A stretch of 6,366 bases of DNA, taken from Actinomycetota bacterium. GTDB lineage: Bacteria; Actinomycetota; Actinomycetes; S36-B12. A program made the translations under genes and the position numbers. Under the pieces are notes generated by a model that saw only the letters and a list, made by a program, of their open reading frames with translations, ran no database searches and was not told the DNA's origin. The stretch covers positions 1 to 6,366 of the forward strand of contig JAPLBU010000040.1 in assembly GCA_026392575.1 (NCBI GenBank). Reading direction: 5' to 3'. Of the stretch, positions 1-5,591 are shown piece by piece (the first letter of the stretch is position 1; every line of letters begins with the position of its first letter).

Positions 1-2
1 CA

Positions 3-461
3 CAGGCCGCTGCTGACGCACAGGCCCTTTTCGCGACGATGCCTGAGCAGGCCGAGCTGCCAGCCGTCCTGGAGCAGTTGACGGCTGCCGCGACGGACGC
101 CGGAATCAAGCCCCAGGACATCCAGACCATCAACGCCGCGATTCCCAACCCGATCGAGGCTGCCGCCGACAACTCAGCGTCTGGCATCAACCTGGCCCAG
201 ATGGAGATCTCCGTGACAGCCGAGGGCAAGCGTCAGGAGTCGCTCGCCTTCCTAGACAACCTCCAGGGCCTTGACCGAGCGCTGCTCATAACTTCGAACC
301 GGCTGGCCAACGTGCCCACCGCCGATGCGCAGCCCGGATCATCCACGCGCGAAAGCCTCCAGGTGGTCGGCCAGATGTTCGTGCTCCAGTCGAAGCTGCC
401 GGATCTGGTTCAGAAGGTCAATGACCTGCTGGCTGCAGCCGGGCGCACCACAACTCCCTAG
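3..461 (+). CDS. pilO: PilO-like type IV pilus assembly protein, C-terminal part (5' end outside window)
   Basis: The reading frame is open to the left edge, so only the last 152 residues are visible; the first ATG (39) is probably internal. PilO is a bitopic inner-membrane protein that pairs with PilN and links the cytoplasmic PilM ring to the pilus machine. The visible part fits the periplasmic-type half of the family. A helical stretch (AQALFATMPEQAELPAVLEQL, then TAAATDAGIK) is the end of the coiled coil. It is followed by a ferredoxin-like pattern: strand MEISVTAEG (about residues 67-75), helix RQESLAFLDNLQGLDR, strand ALLITSNRL, and a last strand SLQVVGQMFVLQ. The expected partners pilM and pilN would lie to the left. 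No pilP or pilQ follows, as expected for an organism without an outer membrane. The stop codon overlaps that of the opposing gene. The assignment rests on fold pattern and context, since PilO sequences are poorly conserved. Confidence 0.72.
   Translation, partial: QAAADAQALFATMPEQAELPAVLEQLTAAATDAGIKPQDIQTINAAIPNPIEAAADNSASGINLAQMEISVTAEGKRQESLAFLDNLQGLDRALLITSNRLANVPTADAQPGSSTRESLQVVGQMFVLQSKLPDLVQKVNDLLAAAGRTTTP
458..461. other. CTAG palindrome serving as stop codon on both strands
   Basis: The four bases CTAG read TAG on the plus strand (459-461, end of the PilO-like gene) and TAG on the minus strand (458-460, end of the unknown gene). The two convergent genes thus overlap by four bases and leave no space for a terminator between them. 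Confidence 0.9.
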
Positions 462-1249
462 ACAGGTACCAGGCTGTCGCGCAGTCGACCGGCATCAGCC
501 TCCGCAAGGCACGACCCGAGGGCTTCGCGGATGCGCTGCACGGCAGGTACGAAGCCGTCGGGCAATCCGGCCAGTTGCCCGACAGCGGTTGATGCGAGTT
601 CCCAGCGAACGATCACCGACTGAAGACTCATGTCACCGACGGCAACAGATGACTCGACAAGATAGGCCTCGAGCCCGAGGAAATCACTCTCGTACGCGCT
701 CTGGATCGCAGCAACGGTCTCGCCCCTGACGCGCTCGCTCTGCGCCACCGCCATCGCCGCTGCGGCTTCCCGGCGGCGGAGCAGAATGAAGGCCGCGGGG
801 GTGAGCCCATTCAGCCGCTCCTGTACAGACGCCTCCACATCCGCCACGCTGGGCTCCTCGACGGTAGCGAGGTACGACAGCCCCGACCAGCCCGCCTCGA
901 TGCTGCTGCGCAGTGCCGGATCGCATTCGGCAAGCAGACCGTCGCGGGCCGCCCGGATGACATCACGACAGGTTGGCCGGTCGACCAGAGGAGGCGTGGC
1001 CCGGTTGAGACCGCTGAACAGGGCATCCGCGACGCGGTAGAACTGCCGCTGCGGCGTGGTCGACATCACCAGAATCCGCTCCCACAGCACGGCCTGCACA
1101 GCGAAGATGTCGCCGCCCCACGCGGTCGCGAGTGCAGACACTGCATCGCCCGCGGTCGCATACGACATGGCCGCATGCTCGAGCGTGCGCGCGTTGGCCA
1201 GGCACTGGCTGTAGAACTCCTCAGCCGAGCGCTTGCCGACGTCGGACAT
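458..1249 (-). CDS. Unknown 263-residue all-helical protein at the end of the minor-pilin gene set
   Basis: I do not recognise this family. The ATG at 1247-1249 is chosen because a strong GGAGG (1254-1258) precedes it; an in-frame upstream ATG at 1303 has no such signal and would extend the protein into the intergenic gap. The codons have strongly GC-rich third positions, so the gene looks real. The product has no signal peptide, membrane segment or prepilin motif, so it is probably cytoplasmic. It is Ala-, Arg- and Glu-rich and almost entirely helix-forming, with Trp residues at 44, 56, 121 and 216 and Cys at 16, 94, 109 and 247. An Ala-rich charged helix (RRREAAAAMAVAQSERVRGE, about 158-177) is the most distinctive stretch. 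It lies 72 bases downstream of the large minor pilin on the same strand, so it may be co-transcribed and pilus-related. The link to pili is inference from position only; an unrelated housekeeping or regulatory role is equally possible. Confidence 0.8.
   Translation of the reverse strand: MSDVGKRSAEEFYSQCLANARTLEHAAMSYATAGDAVSALATAWGGDIFAVQAVLWERILVMSTTPQRQFYRVADALFSGLNRATPPLVDRPTCRDVIRAARDGLLAECDPALRSSIEAGWSGLSYLATVEEPSVADVEASVQERLNGLTPAAFILLRRREAAAAMAVAQSERVRGETVAAIQSAYESDFLGLEAYLVESSVAVGDMSLQSVIVRWELASTAVGQLAGLPDGFVPAVQRIREALGSCLAEADAGRLRDSLVPV
461..478 (+). terminator. Small hairpin just after the PilO-like stop, possible weak terminator
   Basis: GACAG (461-465) and CTGTC (474-478) can pair across an 8-base loop, starting at the last base of the PilO-like stop codon. 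The stem is only five pairs and there is no T run after it, so termination is doubtful. The sequence also lies inside the 3' end of the opposing coding region, which may fully explain it. Confidence 0.2.
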
Positions 1250-1321
1250 GGAACCTCCGTGACGAGTGCCGGACTGGACAATACGAGACGAGCCTATCGA
1301 CACGGCCGACTTCTCGGACTA
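1250..1321 (-). other. 72-base gap between the PilX-like gene and the unknown gene
   Basis: Apart from the ribosome binding site, little can be supported here. On the minus strand a TATTGT resembles a -10 box, but no -35-like hexamer stands about 17 bases upstream of it. No convincing hairpin with a T run follows the PilX-like stop. Read-through transcription from the pilin genes is the simpler reading, though a weak separate promoter cannot be excluded. Confidence 0.5.
1254..1258 (-). promoter_or_regulatory. Ribosome binding site of the unknown 263-aa gene
   Basis: The minus strand reads GGAGG, then a four-base spacer, then ATG. This perfect Shine-Dalgarno core decides the start at 1249. 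The spacing is slightly short, but no better start is nearby. An independent strong site here contrasts with the coupled starts of pilW and pilX upstream. Confidence 0.8.
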
Positions 1322-3487
1322 CTACTCGGCTAGGACGACGAGGCGCCGAACGTCTCGGGTGTCCGCCGTCGTCACCTCGTACGTGACGACGATCAGGCCG
1401 GGCTGGGTGGTGGTCAGGGTGACTTGGGACCCGGAAGGAGTCATCGTCACCTTGGTCGCATCAGGAGCGGATGCAAGCTTCACGTTCTTCACGGTTGCCC
1501 CGACATCGTCAGGACGCAGCAACTGCCACGTGGTCGGGGTGCTGAGCCCCTCGCGCTCGACAGTCATCTCACCCATGCGCTCCTTGCCCCATGGCTCGTC
1601 CGACAGCTCGAGCATGTACGGCGGTGTGCGCAACTTCAGCCGGTCGTCGTACTTGTACATCTTGCCGTAGCCGCTGGTACCGCTGATGCCGACCGCGCAG
1701 CGGTACTTCTGCGCGATGGAGCCCCACAGGTAGATGTTGCCGTTCGAGGTGCTCAGGTCGTACCCCTGCGACCCCCAGCACTTCTGGATGGCCAGCAGTG
1801 CGAAGTTGTAGATCGGGTTCGTGGCGTTGGTGGACTTCCAGTCACCGACCCATGCGCTGGCCGAGGTCACCGGTCGGTACGCATAAGAGAACTTGGCGGC
1901 AGCAATGCCCAGGACGCTGAGCGATGTCGTGCTCGGACGGCCGTAGTCAGCGCTCGCCGTGGTGGCCGCCGCGTTGAACAGGCTCGAGTCGCGCAGGCTG
2001 CTGGTGAGGACCACATTGTTGTCCGTCGCCAGCATGATGGCGCCCTTGTACGCACCCTGCACGTAGAGGTCGCCGTTCGCGCAACCGGTGCCGTACCAAG
2101 GCGAGTTCACGTCGGCGAGCTCGGAGGGGAACCCCTTGTAGGTCGAGCCGGCATTGAAGTAGGCCTTGTCGGTGGCATCGTTCGGGATCACGAACGGGTA
2201 CTTCTTGCCGCTCTTGAGGGTGCAGGTCGGCTCCGTGCCGCTGGTCCACCGGTTCTGCTTCTCCCAGTAGTACTTCTGCAGCGGGTCGGTGTAGTTGAGG
2301 CTCGGGTTGTCGACCTCTGTGCTCGGGTGGACGTTCTGCACATAGATGACCAGGTCGGAGAAGTCGGTAAGCGCCACCTTCTTGGTGACCTGGCTCGTCG
2401 CTGCGCTCTGCAACGTGGTGCCGTCAGCGCCATCACAGCCCGCGCGAGTCTTCTTCGTATCCGGACTGGTGACGTACATATATCCGATCCCGCCCTCCTC
2501 GGAGAACCGGATACGTGTCGGGCCAGTGAAGATGCAGCCGGTCTCTGCCGCCCGCTGCTTGAGCAGATCCGGGCTCGGCGGCAGGTCCAGGACCGAGTCG
2601 TAGAGGGGGTTGCGCTGGGTCGAGTCGGTTCCGCTGATGGACCAGGAGTCGCCCTGATATTGCGATGGCGTCCCTGCCGAGACCGCACTGCTGGCGATGA
2701 ACCGGTGGTTGTCGGGGCATCCCGGGTCCGATGAGCCGGTCACCTTGCGACAGGACGAGGTGATCCCGTTCACCTGAAGGGTGCTGGCCAGGCTGGTGTT
2801 CTCCAGCCACCAGACATCGTTGGTGTGCACCGCGCCGATGAGCCGCTCCGATGCGAAGATACCGGCCCACTTGCAGAACCGCAGGTTGCGTTGCGTGCCG
2901 TTCACGATCGCACCCGTTGTGCTGACAGTGACCGGGCCGGATTCCGACCACCTCCGGGAGCAGAGGGTCGCGGCGATCTCCTGGTAGGTCTTGCCCGACG
3001 TGCCGTACAGCGTGCTGGGATAGACGCCGGGGGTATCCGGCGATGGGGTCTCGATATCGCTCATGTACACGTAGTCGAGGGTGGACCGCTTGGACAGCAC
3101 AGCCTCCACCGTCCGGGTGACATCGCCGGAGCGACCCGTCGCATATGCGCGGACCTCACCCACCGCGCCAGATTTCGTCCCGTCGATCGCGTAGGTGAAC
3201 TCGCTGTTGGTGTTGCCGCCCGGCACCGGTACCCACCCCTTGAGAGCCAGATTCGTCGTGTCGGCCTGCACGGAGGCAATCGTGCCCACCGCGATCCGGG
3301 CCTGCAGGTCGGCAAGCCCTGCCTCGGCTGCGGCCAGGGCGGAGTACGAGTGCTCGCTGCGATCGGAGGGCACCACCTGGTTGACGACCATCTGCGAGAC
3401 CGCCAGGACTATGCCCATCATCAGCAGGCCCCACGCCATCACAAGGATCATCGCCACGCCGGAGTCGTCGTCCGCCCTCTTCTTCAT
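1322..3487 (-). CDS. Very large PilX/GspK-like minor pilin, candidate pilus tip protein (721 aa)
   Basis: The N-terminus (charged MKKRADDDSG, then VAMILVMAWGLLMMGIVLAV at 11-30) matches the PilX N-terminal type: a likely prepilin cleavage after Gly10 and a hydrophobic helix lacking Glu at mature position 5. A helix rich in Ala and Glu (SALAAAEAGLADLQARI, 49-65) follows, as in pilin stalks. The rest is a large exported, beta-rich region. Residues 472-498 (GDLYVQGAYKGAIMLATDNN onward) look like parallel beta-helix rungs. Residues about 523-625 carry a block I recognise from actinobacterial PilX-like proteins: LGIAAAKFSYAYRPV, ALLAIQKC, NGNIYLWGSIAQKYRCAVG, then GYGKMYKYDDRLKLRTPPYML. A further beta-rich extension covers 631-721. 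Ten cysteines (176, 205, 246, 257, 318, 351, 422, 469, 570, 597) suggest disulfides. The start overlaps the pilW stop (ATGA) and has no clear ribosome site of its own. By gene order it is the K-type tip subunit; an adhesive role is inference. Typical PilX/GspK proteins are far shorter. Confidence 0.85.
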   Translation of the reverse strand: MKKRADDDSGVAMILVMAWGLLMMGIVLAVSQMVVNQVVPSDRSEHSYSALAAAEAGLADLQARIAVGTIASVQADTTNLALKGWVPVPGGNTNSEFTYAIDGTKSGAVGEVRAYATGRSGDVTRTVEAVLSKRSTLDYVYMSDIETPSPDTPGVYPSTLYGTSGKTYQEIAATLCSRRWSESGPVTVSTTGAIVNGTQRNLRFCKWAGIFASERLIGAVHTNDVWWLENTSLASTLQVNGITSSCRKVTGSSDPGCPDNHRFIASSAVSAGTPSQYQGDSWSISGTDSTQRNPLYDSVLDLPPSPDLLKQRAAETGCIFTGPTRIRFSEEGGIGYMYVTSPDTKKTRAGCDGADGTTLQSAATSQVTKKVALTDFSDLVIYVQNVHPSTEVDNPSLNYTDPLQKYYWEKQNRWTSGTEPTCTLKSGKKYPFVIPNDATDKAYFNAGSTYKGFPSELADVNSPWYGTGCANGDLYVQGAYKGAIMLATDNNVVLTSSLRDSSLFNAAATTASADYGRPSTTSLSVLGIAAAKFSYAYRPVTSASAWVGDWKSTNATNPIYNFALLAIQKCWGSQGYDLSTSNGNIYLWGSIAQKYRCAVGISGTSGYGKMYKYDDRLKLRTPPYMLELSDEPWGKERMGEMTVEREGLSTPTTWQLLRPDDVGATVKNVKLASAPDATKVTMTPSGSQVTLTTTQPGLIVVTYEVTTADTRDVRRLVVLAE
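3484..3487 (-). promoter_or_regulatory. ATGA overlap coupling pilW-like stop to pilX-like start
   Basis: On the minus strand ATGA contains the PilX-like ATG (3485-3487) and the PilW-like TGA (3484-3486). With no good Shine-Dalgarno sequence upstream (TGGTGAATCTGGC precedes the ATG), re-initiation by the terminating ribosome is the likely way this large protein is translated. Confidence 0.75.
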
Positions 3488-4182
3488 GCCAGATTCACCA
3501 GCTTCACCGCTTGAGTGACCATGCTGCCAGGCAGCGAGGGATCACCGATGGAAACCACGAGCGACTCGGGTACCTCGACAGCGCCGAGGGTGAGCGGACC
3601 CGACCCCCCCGGCGTCACTTGACGACGCGTGGTCAGGCAGTTGGTGGTCGGCGTGCAGGCGTAGTACTTGAGGTTGAGCGCCGACCCGGTCACGCCTTTC
3701 GGTACGCGCAGCAGGATTCGACTGGTCTTGGTCACCGGGAGAGTCGTCCAGTCCCAGACCCCGTTCAGCACTCGGGGCGTCGTGACATCCGACATGACCC
3801 AGGTTCCGCCATCCGGAGCCGCCTTTGAGTACACCCGCACCTTGTAGGGCACGTCCTCCTTCGTGCCGGTGCCGGAGTAGGAGTAGACCGTGACCGCCGT
3901 CGCCGTTGCCTCTGGCATCGCATTCACGACACCGTCCGGAGAGTCGGCATAGCGCAGCAATCGGCCCGTCCACTCCATCGCGTTCTGCGACTCCTGCTGG
4001 ATAGACGAGCGGCTGGTCGCCTCGCGGATCGCTGAGAAGCCCGACAATGTGGTGGCTCCGACGATGACCATGAGCACGCTGAACACGCCGACGGCGGTCA
4101 TCAGCTCGATCAGCGTGAAGCCCTCGTCACCTCGGTGGGCGGCACTCGGCGTAGTTCGGTGGTCGGTCATGGCCGTGTTCAT
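3484..4182 (-). CDS. PilW/GspJ-like minor prepilin (232 aa)
   Basis: A 21-residue leader ends GDEG and is followed by FTLIELMTAVGVFSVLMVIV, the class III prepilin signal: cleavage by the prepilin peptidase PilD between Gly21 and Phe22, with Glu26 as mature Glu+5. The helix continues through SAIREATSRSSIQQESQNAMEWTGRLLRYA, the J-type pattern of a long stalk with a late hydrophilic half. A beta-rich globular part follows. Cys176 and Cys182 (CTPTTNC) could close a small disulfide loop, and the C-terminus (VTQAVKLVNLA) is a beta strand typical of PilW-like proteins. The start at 4182 overlaps the preceding stop; ATG at 4170 (Met5) is an alternative, and neither has a Shine-Dalgarno match. Length and order between V- and X-type genes support the GspJ-equivalent role in tip priming. 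The exact subtype name is by position rather than strong sequence identity. Confidence 0.88.
   Translation of the reverse strand: MNTAMTDHRTTPSAAHRGDEGFTLIELMTAVGVFSVLMVIVGATTLSGFSAIREATSRSSIQQESQNAMEWTGRLLRYADSPDGVVNAMPEATATAVTVYSYSGTGTKEDVPYKVRVYSKAAPDGGTWVMSDVTTPRVLNGVWDWTTLPVTKTSRILLRVPKGVTGSALNLKYYACTPTTNCLTTRRQVTPGGSGPLTLGAVEVPESLVVSIGDPSLPGSMVTQAVKLVNLA
4179..4182 (-). promoter_or_regulatory. ATGA overlap coupling pilV-like stop to pilW-like start
   Basis: The minus strand ATGA carries the PilW-like ATG (4180-4182) and the PilV-like TGA (4179-4181). No ribosome site precedes the ATG; the sequence there encodes the Pro/Ser tail of the preceding protein. Translational coupling is inferred. 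Confidence 0.75.
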
Positions 4183-5486
4183 GGCGTCGGGGACGGGGAA
4201 GGGGAGCCCGACGGACTCGGCGAGGGACTGGCGTCGAGATTGGCCAAGGTGAAACTGACGACCGTGATGGGCTCCTCGGCCCCGGCCGCCGGCGGTGCGA
4301 GCGGGGCGACCAGCGGCTGAGTCTCGGTGAGTGCCGTGAACGTCCAGTCGCCGTTGGGCAGCCCCACACGCAGGATGCCGTTGGCATTCGACCGACCGAT
4401 GGGGATCGCGGTAGTCGTGCAGCCCGTCCCACCCTTGTGTTTCACCGTGACTGGCGTGTCCGCAGGCAGGCCGCGCAACTTCACCGGGCGCACGGTCAGC
4501 GCCGCGGCCACCTGGTCCCCGGGGATGAAGTCAAATGCCTGCCGGGCACTCGCGTACACCTGCGGGTCGGCATCCGCACAGTCACCCGGCCAGGCCGCAA
4601 AGCCACTCAACGTAGGCCATTGGCCGGCCACGGTGGTGCCCACGGCTCCCGTGTGCAGCGTGGCGCCGGTCTCGCTGACCTGCCACTGCACCGGCATGCC
4701 CGCAACGAGTGGGAAGTCGGCCAAGGAACCTGCAAAGGCGATGCCGGCGGCTGCGGCGTACTGGAAACTCGGCTTGGCCAGGCTGTCCTGGTCGAGCGGC
4801 ACCGTCGCCGTCGTGCCCGTAGGGCTTGACGAGACGTAACCCGACTTGCTGATGGTCACATGCAGGCTGCTGGGAGCGGTGAGCTGCGGAATGAACAGGC
4901 AGCCGTCGTCACCGGTGATGTGGATGAACGAGTTCGTCGGATGGGCCGTGTCGACGGCAGTGATGGTCACACCGCTCACCGGGTCGCCGTTCTGGTCCTT
5001 CACGGAGATCGCAGCCGCTGCCGTACCCGACGTGGAAGCGGCGGCATCCGGGGCGATCACGGTGTCGATCGACGAGGAGCCGTCGACATCCGGGCTGGTG
5101 ACTTCGACATGCACCCGCACGTAAGCCTGTCCGGGGGTGGCGGCGTCACATGCGCTGGCGGTCTGGCCGAGCCCGACCCACTGCGCAGACGTCTCGACGA
5201 TGAAGTCCGATCGGGTGCCGGGCGGCGCAGTGGTCGACAGGCCTGGCGTGATGCCAGCGGCACCGAGCAGACGCAGATACTCGACCTGCGAGCGAGCCAC
5301 GTTGGCCGTCAGAACCCGCTCGTTGTTCTGGTGAACCGTCTTGAGGGCGGTGATGATGATGGTGAAGGTAGCCGTGGAGATCACGGCGAAGATGAAAACG
5401 GCCGCGAGGACCTCGACGAGGGTGAATCCACCCTCGCCTGCCCATGCCCGCAGGCGCGATGTGCGCGCGCGGCGCTTCTCGGCCAT
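4179..5486 (-). CDS. PilV/GspI-like minor prepilin with carboxypeptidase-regulatory-like domain and Pro/Ser tail (435 aa)
   Basis: The leader is basic (MAEKRRARTSRLRAWAGEGG) and is followed by FTLVEVLAAVFIFAVISTAT: prepilin cleavage after Gly20, Glu25 as mature Glu+5. Residues 49-75 (VHQNNERVLTANVARSQVEYLRLL) complete the stalk in the PilV/GspI style. The protein then grows well beyond a usual 120-200 residue PilV. Residues about 158-231 (ISVKDQNGDPVSGVTITAVD, GDDGCLFIPQL, LHVTISKSGYV) match the carboxypeptidase regulatory-like beta-sandwich (CarboxypepD_reg-like), a common extracellular fold. Another beta-rich segment at about 335-389 contains NGILRVGLPNGDWTFTAL. Cysteines lie at 113, 196, 303 and 356. 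The last 18 residues are Pro/Ser repeats. An AAGGAG six bases before the ATG fixes the start, and this is the first gene of the coupled V-W-X trio. It is probably a tip-complex subunit with an exposed decorated head; the exposure is inference. Confidence 0.88.
   Translation of the reverse strand: MAEKRRARTSRLRAWAGEGGFTLVEVLAAVFIFAVISTATFTIIITALKTVHQNNERVLTANVARSQVEYLRLLGAAGITPGLSTTAPPGTRSDFIVETSAQWVGLGQTASACDAATPGQAYVRVHVEVTSPDVDGSSSIDTVIAPDAAASTSGTAAAAISVKDQNGDPVSGVTITAVDTAHPTNSFIHITGDDGCLFIPQLTAPSSLHVTISKSGYVSSSPTGTTATVPLDQDSLAKPSFQYAAAAGIAFAGSLADFPLVAGMPVQWQVSETGATLHTGAVGTTVAGQWPTLSGFAAWPGDCADADPQVYASARQAFDFIPGDQVAAALTVRPVKLRGLPADTPVTVKHKGGTGCTTTAIPIGRSNANGILRVGLPNGDWTFTALTETQPLVAPLAPPAAGAEEPITVVSFTLANLDASPSPSPSGSPSPSPTP
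4182..4235 (-). repeat. Pro/Ser low-complexity tail of the PilV-like protein
   Basis: Codons for residues 418-435 (DASPSPSPSGSPSPSPTP) form a degenerate run of C-rich hexamers on the minus strand. Such alternating Pro-Ser runs are flexible extended linkers in actinobacterial surface proteins and are frequent O-glycosylation substrates. Here the run is the extreme C-terminus with nothing after it. Confidence 0.85.
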
Positions 5487-5492
5487 TGCCCA

Positions 5493-5498
5493 CTCCTT
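5493..5498 (-). promoter_or_regulatory. Ribosome binding site of the PilV-like gene
   Basis: The minus strand reads AAGGAG, a six-base spacer (TGGGCA), then ATG at 5486. Sequence and spacing are near ideal, and this is the only strong ribosome site among the three pilin genes, consistent with it driving the coupled set. Confidence 0.85.
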
Positions 5499-5553
5499 CA
5501 GACCGGTCCGCGATCTGACGCGCCGGTTCCACTATGGGTTTCGGACCAGATGG

Positions 5554-5574
5554 CCCCGGACTGGTGCCCCGGGG
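5554..5574 (-). terminator. GC-rich hairpin downstream of the NlpC/P60 gene, possible terminator
   Basis: CCCCGG (5554-5559) pairs with CCGGGG (5569-5574) around a nine-base loop, 17 bases after the NlpC/P60 stop. The stem is six G-C pairs, strong for its size. There is no T run, which is common for proposed actinobacterial terminators but leaves the call weak. An overlapping stem ACCAG (5545-5549) with CTGGT (5561-5565) competes with it. Confidence 0.3.
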
Positions 5575-5591
5575 GGAGCGAGTTCCACCGA

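Larger units (their letters stand above)
5487..5591 (-). other. 105-base gap between NlpC/P60 and PilV-like genes
   Basis: This is the largest non-coding stretch and the likeliest place for a pilin-operon promoter. On the minus strand CATAGT (5531-5536) matches four of six -10 positions, but no -35-like hexamer stands 17 bases upstream. Near the NlpC/P60 end lie the two competing stems described separately. I cannot tell whether the hydrolase and pilins share a transcript. Confidence 0.45.

Noticed and set aside
39..41. ATG at 39 as the true start of the PilO-like gene
   Set aside because: The frame is open upstream with in-register helical residues, no ribosome site precedes it, and a PilO protein needs an N-terminal membrane helix that is not in the window.
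431..440. Perfect 10-base palindrome GGCTGCAGCC
   Set aside because: It lies within the PilO-like coding region where Ala/Leu codons explain it, and it has no loop to form a hairpin.
1273..1290. TATTGT (minus strand) as a promoter -10 box for the unknown gene
   Set aside because: No -35-like hexamer at a usual distance; one degenerate hexamer is expected by chance.
1247..1303. Upstream ATG at 1303 for the unknown gene (281 residues)
   Set aside because: The strong GGAGG lies inside this extension and points to the ATG at 1249; the extra 18 residues do not add a signal peptide.
1424..2734. Long 436-codon open frame on the plus strand
   Set aside because: It lies fully antisense to the PilX-like gene, its translation is Arg/Val/Gly-rich without domain pattern, and it is explained by the scarcity of stop codons opposite GC-rich codons.
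2825..3514. 229-codon open frame on the plus strand
   Set aside because: Antisense to the N-terminal half of the PilX-like gene; low-complexity Arg/His/Gly composition and no recognisable start signal.
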